From contig CALLJL010000008.1 of the NCBI GenBank assembly GCA_938092135.1, forward strand, positions 279,501 through 343,500: a DNA stretch of 64,000 bases. The letters run 5' to 3'. Positions 41,193-48,475 of the stretch are shown here, piece after piece. How positions within the stretch are numbered: position 1 is the first letter of the stretch; each line of letters begins with the position of its first letter. The DNA comes from an uncultured bacterium. GTDB taxonomy: Bacteria; Acidobacteriota; Aminicenantia; Aminicenantales; CALLJL01. The translations under genes and the position numbers were made by a program. The notes under the pieces are model-generated. The model was given only the letters and a program-made list of their open reading frames with translations, searched no databases and had not been told where the DNA came from.

Positions 41193-41222
41193 TTGAGCTA
41201 ACAAAGCTTTGATGTTTATAAT
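41193..41222 (+). promoter_or_regulatory. sigma70 promoter of the ECF sigma gene
   Basis: TTGAGC (41193-41198), 18-nt spacer, consensus TATAAT (41217-41222). The first ATG (41226) would lie before the expected transcription start; the second (41232) lies right after it, so translation probably starts at 41232 on a leaderless mRNA. It looks like a housekeeping promoter, not an ECF autoregulatory one. Confidence 0.55.
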
Positions 41223-41231
41223 AGAATGAAA

Positions 41232-41786
41232 ATGTCTAAAAAGTTCTCTCCTCAAGATCTAGAGGATATCGTTCGCCATTATCGACCTGTAATTGCCTTT
41301 ACAGTCAGAAAAGCCCTTGGATCTCAATATCCAGAATGGGAGGATGTTGTTCAAGATATTCTTACCCAGGTTATAAGCAAATTACAGAAAGGAGAATTCA
41401 GGGGAGAATGCAGCGTGGGTACTTTTATTTATACTATAACCAAAAGAAGGATTATCGATTGCATAAGGCAAAAATCGAAGGTTGTCATTGAAAAAAAGGA
41501 GGAGATAGCTACCTTCTCCGGACCCGAAGATGATTTTATGAGGAAGGAGACGTCTGAATTTATTTCCCGAGCTCTCTTCAGACTCAAACCAAAATTTAGG
41601 GAAATTCTTTATCTTTATTACTTTAAAGAGCTAAGCCGTGAGGAAATAGCTGCCAGGGTGGGTCTTTCTGTCCGCCAAGTAAGCGAACGTCTCTATTATG
41701 CCCAGAAAGTTTTGGGGAAAGCCCTGAATAGATTTTTTCCCCAGAAAAATTCCAATTTTTCGTTTTCCCGACGACTAAAAGAATGA
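41232..41786 (+). CDS. ECF-type RNA polymerase sigma factor
   Basis: About 184 residues from the ATG at 41232 (41226 is the alternative). Region 2 spans roughly 10-80 with the -10 recognition helix YPEWEDVVQDILTQVISKL and FRGECSVGTFIYTITKRRIIDCIR. Region 4 spans 115-170 with LKPKFREILYLYYFKELSREEIAARVGLSVRQVSERLYYA, the -35 reading helix-turn-helix. Regions 1 and 3 are absent, as in the ECF group. The stop overlaps an ATG for the zinc-finger anti-sigma gene, the standard sigma/anti-sigma arrangement. Target genes are not evident in the window. Confidence 0.93.
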   Translation: MSKKFSPQDLEDIVRHYRPVIAFTVRKALGSQYPEWEDVVQDILTQVISKLQKGEFRGECSVGTFIYTITKRRIIDCIRQKSKVVIEKKEEIATFSGPEDDFMRKETSEFISRALFRLKPKFREILYLYYFKELSREEIAARVGLSVRQVSERLYYAQKVLGKALNRFFPQKNSNFSFSRRLKE

Positions 41787-41809
41787 AAAAAGGGCAAGGG
41801 AGAAAAATC

Positions 41810-42466
41810 ATGAGCCGATGTCGTTACGAAGATTTAATTGATGGCTATCTTTTAAACAAGCTTGACGCTGAAGAAGCTGAGCGCTTCGAAGAGCACTTTT
41901 TTAATTGTCCCCGATGTTTTGCCCGGTTGCAAGAAAGAGAGGCAATTATTAGAGCAATAAAAGCTCATGGGCCTGCCTTAGTTGAAAAGTTAGGCGTAGA
42001 ACAACCTCGTTTGGCCCGCTGGGCTGATGACTTGTGGCTTCTTGTAGCCAATAGGCAATGGGTGCTCGCTCCGGCTTTGGCTGCGTTATTGATTGTTGTT
42101 TTTTTGATTTTTTCACCTTTTTCCAAAGACCAACCCCCTTCGTTTGTCCTTAACGGTGAAAATGTAATCAGAGGCCAGGCTATTAATCTCATCTCGCCAA
42201 TTATTGATATCACTCAGCCGCCCCATTTCTTTGAATGGAAAAAACAGGGTGAAAATCTTGATTATAAAATTTCTCTTTATGATAGCCACAATAAACTTCT
42301 TTGGACTTCCATTACTAGGGAAACCCATATTACTTTGCCTGAAGATATCAGAAGGCAGATGAAGCCCGGTGAAAAATATTCCTGGCAAGTAAAGGCTTTG
42401 AGTCCCACAGGCATCTTAGTGGCTGTTTCGAGTCGCGTCCAATTTATGATTAAAAACAACAATTAA
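41810..42466 (+). CDS. zinc-finger (ZAS) anti-sigma factor, membrane-bound
   Basis: About 218 residues from the ATG at 41810, which has GGGAG about 9 nt upstream; an ATG at 41783 overlapping the sigma stop would add nine residues. The N-terminal ZAS domain has the H-x3-C-x2-C motif (EEHFFNCPRCF) near residue 28, which binds zinc and clamps ECF sigma region 2. One membrane helix lies near residues 85-105 (LAPALAALLIVVFLIF). The periplasmic part (110-218) contains EWKKQGENLDYKISLYD and YSWQVKALSPTG, an FN3-like fold seen in other anti-sigmas. It should hold the upstream sigma inactive until an envelope signal arrives. It ends in a 4-nt overlap with convergent ricT. Confidence 0.88.
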   Translation: MSRCRYEDLIDGYLLNKLDAEEAERFEEHFFNCPRCFARLQEREAIIRAIKAHGPALVEKLGVEQPRLARWADDLWLLVANRQWVLAPALAALLIVVFLIFSPFSKDQPPSFVLNGENVIRGQAINLISPIIDITQPPHFFEWKKQGENLDYKISLYDSHNKLLWTSITRETHITLPEDIRRQMKPGEKYSWQVKALSPTGILVAVSSRVQFMIKNNN

Positions 42467-43146
42467 TCTTCAATTAAATACTCTTCTTCTTCACTATATA
42501 ACCGACCGGCTGATTCTTCCTCAAAGGCCAAACAGCACATCAGCCGACCGCAAAGACCAGATATTTTGGTGGGGTTGATTACAATTTGCTGTCGTCGGGC
42601 CTTTTGAATGGTAACTGGCTCAAAGGTTTTCATGAAATCAAAACAACAGATAATTCGACCACATACGCCCAATCCACCCACGAGCTTGGCTTCATCGCGA
42701 ACCCCAATCTGACGCATTTCAATCCTTATTTTCAGCTCCCGAGCCAGGTCCTTTACCAGCTGCCGGAAATCTATCCGGCCATCGGCCGTATAATAAAAAA
42801 TAGCTTTTTTTTCCTCGAAAAAATAGCGAACAGCCACAAGCTTCATGGGCAGGCCATGGGCTTTTATTCTTTCAAGACAAAATTCAAAAGCGTACTTTTC
42901 CTTTTCCTTCAGCCAGGCTAACCTTTTTTTATCTTCCTCAGTGGCTATGCGGATAATTTTGACGGCGCCGCTGCTAAAACGCTGATGCTGACACGCCTCG
43001 CTTCCAATGTCAATTACTTCAGCCAAGTCACCGCCAAGATCTGATTCGATGAGACAGATGTCTCCTTTCGAAACATTAAGATCATTCTTCACAGCTCGGA
43101 CAACTTTGCCTGTCGTTAGAGAAATCAACCGAACTATTTCGGCCAT
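42463..43146 (-). CDS. ricT: PSP1-domain protein RicT (YaaT)
   Basis: 227 residues carrying the PSP1 domain. Residues about 90-190 contain YYFEEKKAIFYYTADGRIDFRQLVKDL, RIEMRQIGVRDEAK and the cysteine-rich GVCGRIICCFDFM and SGLCGRLMCCLAFEEE. In Bacillus, YaaT/RicT joins RicA and RicF as an Fe-S-containing complex that steers RNase Y mRNA maturation and phosphorelay signalling; whether those partners exist here is unknown. It starts at the stop of holB (TAATG), the same holB-yaaT order as in Firmicutes, which supports the call. Confidence 0.9.
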   Translation of the reverse strand: MAEIVRLISLTTGKVVRAVKNDLNVSKGDICLIESDLGGDLAEVIDIGSEACQHQRFSSGAVKIIRIATEEDKKRLAWLKEKEKYAFEFCLERIKAHGLPMKLVAVRYFFEEKKAIFYYTADGRIDFRQLVKDLARELKIRIEMRQIGVRDEAKLVGGLGVCGRIICCFDFMKTFEPVTIQKARRQQIVINPTKISGLCGRLMCCLAFEEESAGRLYSEEEEYLIED

Positions 43147-44141
43147 TATTTTTTTCTCCTCATTTGAACATAAAAATATAACCCAAGCAATTTGGCATTT
43201 AGATTTCGTTCGAGGCCAGAAAGAATTTCTTGGCTGAGCTCAATCCCTTTTAGACAAAATTCCGGGGTCACTTGAAGTTTCAAGCCTTTCATCTCGTCGG
43301 TTAGGTCGGGATTGAGAAGCAAATTCTCATCTCCATTTTCTTCAAGCAACAGAAGATCGCGAAAAAAGGTGAGGAAATGGCGCATTATCATCTCTAGATC
43401 GCGCTTGAAATCAAGGCTTTTGGAAGAGGTGAGGGGGTCAATCAAAAAGAAATTGTCTTCAGTTATCATAGACTGGAAAAATTGCCAGGCTTTCTGGCGT
43501 TGAGTAATTATCCTTTCCCAGTCCATGGTCAAAGCTCTCTCCAAACTTCCCTGGGCCAGCAGGGCCATCAATCTGGCTTTTCCGGGTTCATAGCCTTTGG
43601 AAATGAGCTCGCCGACAATAATTTCTGGATTAATGGCCTTAAAAATGAAGGGGCGACAGCGAGAACGAATTGTAGCCGGAATAAGGTCGGGATTAGTGGT
43701 TATCAGAATGAAATAGGTGTAAAAGGGTGGTTCTTCAAGTATTTTAAGAAGAGCATTGGCCGCTTCTATAGACATTCTCTCAGCCTCTTCGAAAATAAAA
43801 ACCCGATTTTTTCCGACCATGGGCTTCATGAGAGCCAAAGGTCTTACTTCCCGAACAAAATCAATGCCCAGAGTCTTCCTATCATCATCCTCCTTTAAAC
43901 CTAAAATAATAACGTCAGGAAAATTATTTTTAATAATTGCTCGACAGGAAGAACATTCTCCACAAGCGTCATTTTCCATCCTTTCACAGTTTAAAGCCTG
44001 GGATAAAACTAATGCCGTCTTTTTCATGCCCAATTCATCTTGGCCAAAAAAAAGCAGGGAATTAGCTAGCTTGCCCATGGCCAGAGAGGCAAGCAAAGCC
44101 TTTTTTACCTCTCCATGGATGTAAATCTCAGATAGGGGCAT
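43146..44141 (-). CDS. holB: DNA polymerase III delta-prime subunit (HolB-like)
   Basis: 331 residues of the clamp-loader AAA+ family. The P-loop region LLFFGQDELGMKKTALVLSQAL is degenerate (no GKT), as expected for delta-prime. The four-cysteine zinc module is C-x8-C-x2-C-x2-C (starting CERMENDAC). VFIFEEAERMSIEAANALLKILEEPP and FILITTNPDLIPATIRSRCRPF are the family's sensor segments; SRC is present. The subunit helps the gamma/tau complex load the sliding clamp. It overlaps the end of uvrA by 14 nt and precedes ricT, so the three are one transcript. Confidence 0.92.
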   Translation of the reverse strand: MPLSEIYIHGEVKKALLASLAMGKLANSLLFFGQDELGMKKTALVLSQALNCERMENDACGECSSCRAIIKNNFPDVIILGLKEDDDRKTLGIDFVREVRPLALMKPMVGKNRVFIFEEAERMSIEAANALLKILEEPPFYTYFILITTNPDLIPATIRSRCRPFIFKAINPEIIVGELISKGYEPGKARLMALLAQGSLERALTMDWERIITQRQKAWQFFQSMITEDNFFLIDPLTSSKSLDFKRDLEMIMRHFLTFFRDLLLLEENGDENLLLNPDLTDEMKGLKLQVTPEFCLKGIELSQEILSGLERNLNAKLLGLYFYVQMRRKK

Positions 44142-46662
44142 CGAATTTCCTTTCAGCTGGCTTGACCTGCAAAATTTTTCTAAGAAATTGACCTGTATAA
44201 GAACGGGGGTTTTCAGCTACTTCCTCTGGTGTGCCCATAGCTACCACCCACCCCCCCTCCTTGCCACCTTCAGGGCCAAGATCAACGATATAATCGCAGG
44301 ATTTAATAACATCAAGGTTATGCTCAATTATAATAACAGTATTGCCTAAATCGACAAGTCCATGAAGCACTTCAATGAGCTTACGCACATCCTCAAAATG
44401 TAAACCTGTCGTAGGTTCATCCAGAATATAAAGGGTTTTGCCTGTCGACTTGCGTGAAAGCTCTTTCGTTAGCTTAATGCGCTGAGCCTCCCCCCCTGAA
44501 AGCGTGGGGGCTGGCTGTCCAAGCCGAAGATATCCAAGCCCAACGCGCTGTAATGTGGCCAGCTTTTTTTTGAGCAAAGGATGGGCTTTAAGCTCTTCAT
44601 AAGCCTCATCCACTGTCATATTTAAAAAATCAGCAATATTCTTACCATGGTAAAGAACAGCCAGGGTTTCCTTGTTATAGCGGAGGCCACCGCACCGATC
44701 ACAAGTAACAAGAACATCGGGTAAAAAGTGCATTTCGATTTTTTTTACTCCGGCTCCCTGGCATTCTTCGCAGCGACCCCCAGGCAAATTAAAGCTAAAG
44801 CGACTGGCTGTATAGCCTCTCATTCTCGCCTCGGGAGTCCGGGCAAAAAGTTGTCTCAGGGGAGTAAACAAACCAGTGTAAGTCGCTGGATTGGAACGAG
44901 GGGTTCGGCCAATCGGTTTCTGATCAACAGCTACCACTTTATCAATTTGGTCGATGCCTTCAATCTTTTCATGCTTACCAGGCTTATCTGTTGAGCGATA
45001 AAGCTTTTTCATCAGAGCTTTCCAGAGGATATCACTAACCAAGGTGCTTTTTCCCGAGCCAGAAACTCCGGTAACCGCGACCATTACTCCCAGGGGAAGA
45101 TAAACATCAATTCCTTTAAGATTATGCTCACTGGCCTTGCGGATAACAAGCCATCCCTTAGGCTGGCGCCTTAATTGGGGAATAGGAATTTCCCTTTCCC
45201 CCCTAAGATACTGGGCAGTCAGGGACTCAGAACATTTAAGGATAGAAGTTAAGGGACCTTCTGCAACCTTATAGCCTCCCTTTTCGCCAGCTCCAGGCCC
45301 CAGATCAAGGATATAATCAGCTGAGCGAATCGTTTGTTCGTCATGCTCGACCACCACAACAGTATTACCTTCATTCCTTAAGGCCCGGAGCAGGTTGATT
45401 AGCCGATGATTGTCCCTCTGATGAAGGCCAATTGTGGGTTCATCAAGAACGTAAAGAACTCCTTTAAGTCGAGCGCCAATTTGGGCCGTCAAACGAATTC
45501 TCTGAGCTTCACCACCTGATAAAGTTGATGTTGGCCGGCCAAGATGCAAATAGCCAAGGCCGAGTTCCTCCATCACTTGAAGCCGGGAGAGGATTTCCTT
45601 GATTATCCGAGAAGCAATCACTTCTTGGGAAGGCGGAAAAGAAAGGGAAGAAAGGGTTTGAATAAGCTGGCTTACGGGAAGCAAACTTAGGTCGTGGATG
45701 CTTTTGCCGCCCACAAGAACAGCCAGCGATTCTTTTTTTAATCGGCTACCATGACAAAGGGGGCAAACCTCTTCAGTCAGCTCAATTTCACCCCATTCAT
45801 CAAGTCTTGTTTTATAACCAAGACCATTACACTCGGGGCAGGCTCCATAGGGACTATTGAAAGAGAAGAATCGTGGCTCAAGCCGGGGCAGACTGATTTC
45901 ACAGAAGGGACAAAGAAGCTTGATGGAAAAGAGCATTTTTTGGCCATTTTCCTGAATAATCAATAAATCGCCCCCAGCAAGTTCAAGGGCCTTATCCACA
46001 GCTTCCTTGAGTCTTTTCTCCCGATCAGGCTTGATGATAACCTCATCGACGAGGACCTCAATATCATGTTTTTTTGTCTTTTCCAGCCAGATTTCCTCAT
46101 CAAGATCTCGCCAGCGGCCATCAACCCTAACTTTAAGATAGCCCTTACGTCTTAAACGCTCAAAAAGCTTGGTATATTCTCCCTTTCTACCCCGGATAAG
46201 GGGAGCCAGAATTTTAAGCTTTTCCCCATCGAAAAGCTCTTTAAGCCTTACAATCATGCTTTCACGGCTTTGAGCCTGGACCGGTCGTCCACAACGAGGA
46301 CAATGGGGAATACCAACTCGGGCAAAAAGCAATCTTAAAAAATCGTGAATTTCGGTTACTGTTCCAACCGTGGATCGCGGGTTGGTGGTAATCGTTTTCT
46401 GATCAATTGAAATTGAAGGAGATATACCTTCAATTGATTCCATTTCAGGTTTAGGCATAATTTCAATAAATTGCCGGGCATAAGCGGAAAGGCATTCAAG
46501 ATAACGTCGTTGCCCTTCAGCAAAAAGCGTATCAAAGGCCAGGGAGCTTTTGCCTGAACCACTCGGTCCGGTAATTACTATTAATCGGTTGCGAGGCAGA
46601 GAAACATCGATGTTTTTGAGGTTGTGCTGGGCGGCTTTCTTTATTCTAATTTCATTAAGCAT
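44128..46662 (-). CDS. uvrA: excinuclease ABC subunit A, shortened
   Basis: 844 residues; UvrA usually has about 940. Both ABC modules are intact: Walker A at 32-40 (GPSGSGKSS) and 532-540 (GVSGSGKST), LSGGEAQRIRL near 381 and LSGGEAQRIKL later, and two Walker B motifs with LDEPT. Zinc modules are present: CPRCG at 121, CPFC...CPEC at 251-279 and CEEC...CDRC in the second half. The UvrB-binding region (about 125-245) is retained. What is missing is about 100 residues between CNGLGY (283) and CPLCHGSRL (300), where family members have a long segment of signature domain I. The reading frame is intact across the gap. It scans DNA for bulky damage and loads UvrB. Confidence 0.95.
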   Translation of the reverse strand: MLNEIRIKKAAQHNLKNIDVSLPRNRLIVITGPSGSGKSSLAFDTLFAEGQRRYLECLSAYARQFIEIMPKPEMESIEGISPSISIDQKTITTNPRSTVGTVTEIHDFLRLLFARVGIPHCPRCGRPVQAQSRESMIVRLKELFDGEKLKILAPLIRGRKGEYTKLFERLRRKGYLKVRVDGRWRDLDEEIWLEKTKKHDIEVLVDEVIIKPDREKRLKEAVDKALELAGGDLLIIQENGQKMLFSIKLLCPFCEISLPRLEPRFFSFNSPYGACPECNGLGYKTRLDEWGEIELTEEVCPLCHGSRLKKESLAVLVGGKSIHDLSLLPVSQLIQTLSSLSFPPSQEVIASRIIKEILSRLQVMEELGLGYLHLGRPTSTLSGGEAQRIRLTAQIGARLKGVLYVLDEPTIGLHQRDNHRLINLLRALRNEGNTVVVVEHDEQTIRSADYILDLGPGAGEKGGYKVAEGPLTSILKCSESLTAQYLRGEREIPIPQLRRQPKGWLVIRKASEHNLKGIDVYLPLGVMVAVTGVSGSGKSTLVSDILWKALMKKLYRSTDKPGKHEKIEGIDQIDKVVAVDQKPIGRTPRSNPATYTGLFTPLRQLFARTPEARMRGYTASRFSFNLPGGRCEECQGAGVKKIEMHFLPDVLVTCDRCGGLRYNKETLAVLYHGKNIADFLNMTVDEAYEELKAHPLLKKKLATLQRVGLGYLRLGQPAPTLSGGEAQRIKLTKELSRKSTGKTLYILDEPTTGLHFEDVRKLIEVLHGLVDLGNTVIIIEHNLDVIKSCDYIVDLGPEGGKEGGWVVAMGTPEEVAENPRSYTGQFLRKILQVKPAERKFDAPI

Positions 46663-46668
46663 ATATTC

Positions 46669-46697
46669 ATTTTAGCTTTAGGCGGACGAGCTGACAA
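46669..46697 (-). promoter_or_regulatory. sigma70 promoter of uvrA-holB-ricT
   Basis: On the minus strand TTGTCA (46697-46692), 17-nt spacer, TAAAAT (46674-46669), then 6 nt to the uvrA ATG at 46662. No Shine-Dalgarno; a leaderless mRNA is predicted. No LexA-type box is recognisable. Confidence 0.5.
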
Positions 46698-46785
46698 ATC
46701 TATCCTCGACTCTATTCTTCGATAATCAAGTTAATGGCCCCTTAAAATTCCGGTTTTTATAAAATAACTTTTTAGATTTGATTTT

Positions 46786-48123
46786 TTAGTTAGAAATTCT
46801 TTTTTTATAAAATTTCCATAAAAAATAAATGGGAAGTCCCGAGACCATGAAAACGAGATCTATAAGGGTCCGCCGCCATTCAAAAATTGACCTAAAAATA
46901 ATAAAGACCAAAAGACCAGACAAATAAAGAACAGGAAAAAAAGGGAAAAGAGGAACGCGATATCCCCCCTTTTCTCCAACTCCGGTAATCCGAAATTTAA
47001 TGAGGGCAATAGTGCTCATGGCTAAGAAGACAAGAATACCAAAGACCATTCCCGCAGCAATTACTTCAAACCGGCTTCGAAGGAAAAGAATAGCCAAAGC
47101 CCATAGACAGTGAGCCATCACTGCTCGGGAGGGAGTACGAAAACGGGGGTGAACATAATTGAGCCAATCAAGAAATAGACCGTCTCTGGCCATGGCATAG
47201 TACACTCGAGTAGCGGTCATCATGGTTCCATTAATGCTCCCTGTGGCCGAAAGAATTACTAAAAGGGCCACAAAGGAGGCACCAACAGGTCCGGCTAGCC
47301 GAACAGCAACTGCAGAGGCCACAATAGTATTTCCTCTAACCCCTTCCATCCCTAAGGTAAGGTGGTAAATATAATTGATTAAACAATAGATGGCCACTAT
47401 AAGGCTAATCCCGAAAAAAAGGCTCAAAGGAATTGTTCGTCGCGGATTGCGCATCTCACCAGCTGAATAGCCAAGCCTTTCAAAGCCTGTATGGGCAAAA
47501 AAGACCATCATTAAAGCCGCTATTATTCGGGTTTTCATATTAAGAGGAATCACTGGCTCCATTTTCTGAGTCAAGCCGCTTTCAAGGCCACGACTAAGAA
47601 CAAGACCGCCTATAACAAAAATTAAAAGCCCCGATACTTTAAAAAAGGTCGTCAATTTCTGAAAAGCACTTGCCCACTTGAGGCCAATGATATTCAAAAG
47701 CCCAAGAATTAAAATCACACTGACCGCCACTGTTCGGTGGGCAATAGGGCTTAAAGGAATAAAATAGCCAAGATAATCGGCGGTCACTATGGCCAGCCCA
47801 GCGGCCGGACTTGTCCGGATAATAAAAAGCTGGGCCCAACCAAAAAGGAAGCCTACCAATGGCCCGAAGGCCTTATAGAGATAAACATATTCGCCTCCGG
47901 TGTGGGGAAATCTTGTTCCTAGCTCAGCATAAATTAAGCCCCCGAGAAAAACGAAAAAACCAACGGCTACCCAAAGAATTATTATCTGGTTAAAAGAAGA
48001 AAGATAGCCGGCAATTATCTGAGGAGTTGAATAGATGCCAGCTCCAATGGTAATACCAATTAAAATGGCCAGACCGTCAACTAAACTCAAGGAACGAGGA
48101 AGAGTAACCTGCGACCGACTCAT
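46786..48123 (-). CDS. APC superfamily amino acid permease
   Basis: 445 residues with about twelve membrane helices. The first helix carries AILIGITIGAGIYSTPQII, the glycine-rich unwound segment that binds the substrate amino group. Further family segments are YAELGTRFPHTGGEYVYLYKAFGP (helix 2 and loop) and FFAHTGFERLGYSAGEMRNPRRTIP (helix 6 region). The layout matches the LAT/APA groups of amino acid uniporters and exchangers. Substrate specificity is not readable. It is monocistronic between uvrA and the mrfA-like gene, with a 350-bp AT-rich region upstream. Confidence 0.9.
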   Translation of the reverse strand: MSRSQVTLPRSLSLVDGLAILIGITIGAGIYSTPQIIAGYLSSFNQIIILWVAVGFFVFLGGLIYAELGTRFPHTGGEYVYLYKAFGPLVGFLFGWAQLFIIRTSPAAGLAIVTADYLGYFIPLSPIAHRTVAVSVILILGLLNIIGLKWASAFQKLTTFFKVSGLLIFVIGGLVLSRGLESGLTQKMEPVIPLNMKTRIIAALMMVFFAHTGFERLGYSAGEMRNPRRTIPLSLFFGISLIVAIYCLINYIYHLTLGMEGVRGNTIVASAVAVRLAGPVGASFVALLVILSATGSINGTMMTATRVYYAMARDGLFLDWLNYVHPRFRTPSRAVMAHCLWALAILFLRSRFEVIAAGMVFGILVFLAMSTIALIKFRITGVGEKGGYRVPLFPFFPVLYLSGLLVFIIFRSIFEWRRTLIDLVFMVSGLPIYFLWKFYKKRISN

Positions 48124-48475
48124 GTTTTTTTTAACCCCAACTATTTTGCTTCCTTTTCTATTTAATGTTTACTTTCTTTAAAATCTAATTTTTAAATCTT
48201 CTCTAAACCTTTTAATTAAACAATTTATTGCCTTTTTTTAATTCAAGTTTAAGGAATTTTACCCAGATTTATCCTGAATTCAGACGCAAGTCAAGGCTGC
48301 CAATAAAAAGGGAGAGCCTTTCGGAAATTTCCCGAGTTATTCCTGTTTTTAATTTAAAAAAGGCCAATAGAAATAATTAATTCAAATCAATTATATTTTA
48401 AATAGGATTTTAAAGAAAAATTTTACTATAGTTTTGAATTTGCCTTAATAATGCGATAGGATTTTTATATGAACC
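48124..48475. other. 352-bp AT-rich divergent intergenic region
   Basis: It separates the divergent permease and helicase genes. It contains a candidate minus-strand promoter for the permease (TTGACT 48294-48289, 17-nt spacer, TAAATC 48271-48266, leader of about 140 nt) and the helicase promoter described separately. I see no small gene, tRNA or strong hairpin in it. Confidence 0.5.
48434..48462 (+). promoter_or_regulatory. candidate promoter of the mrfA-like helicase gene
   Basis: TTGAAT (48434-48439), 17-nt spacer, TAGGAT (48457-48462), 13 nt before the ATG at 48476. The predicted leader is only about 6 nt. An out-of-frame ATG lies at 48469. Confidence 0.4.
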
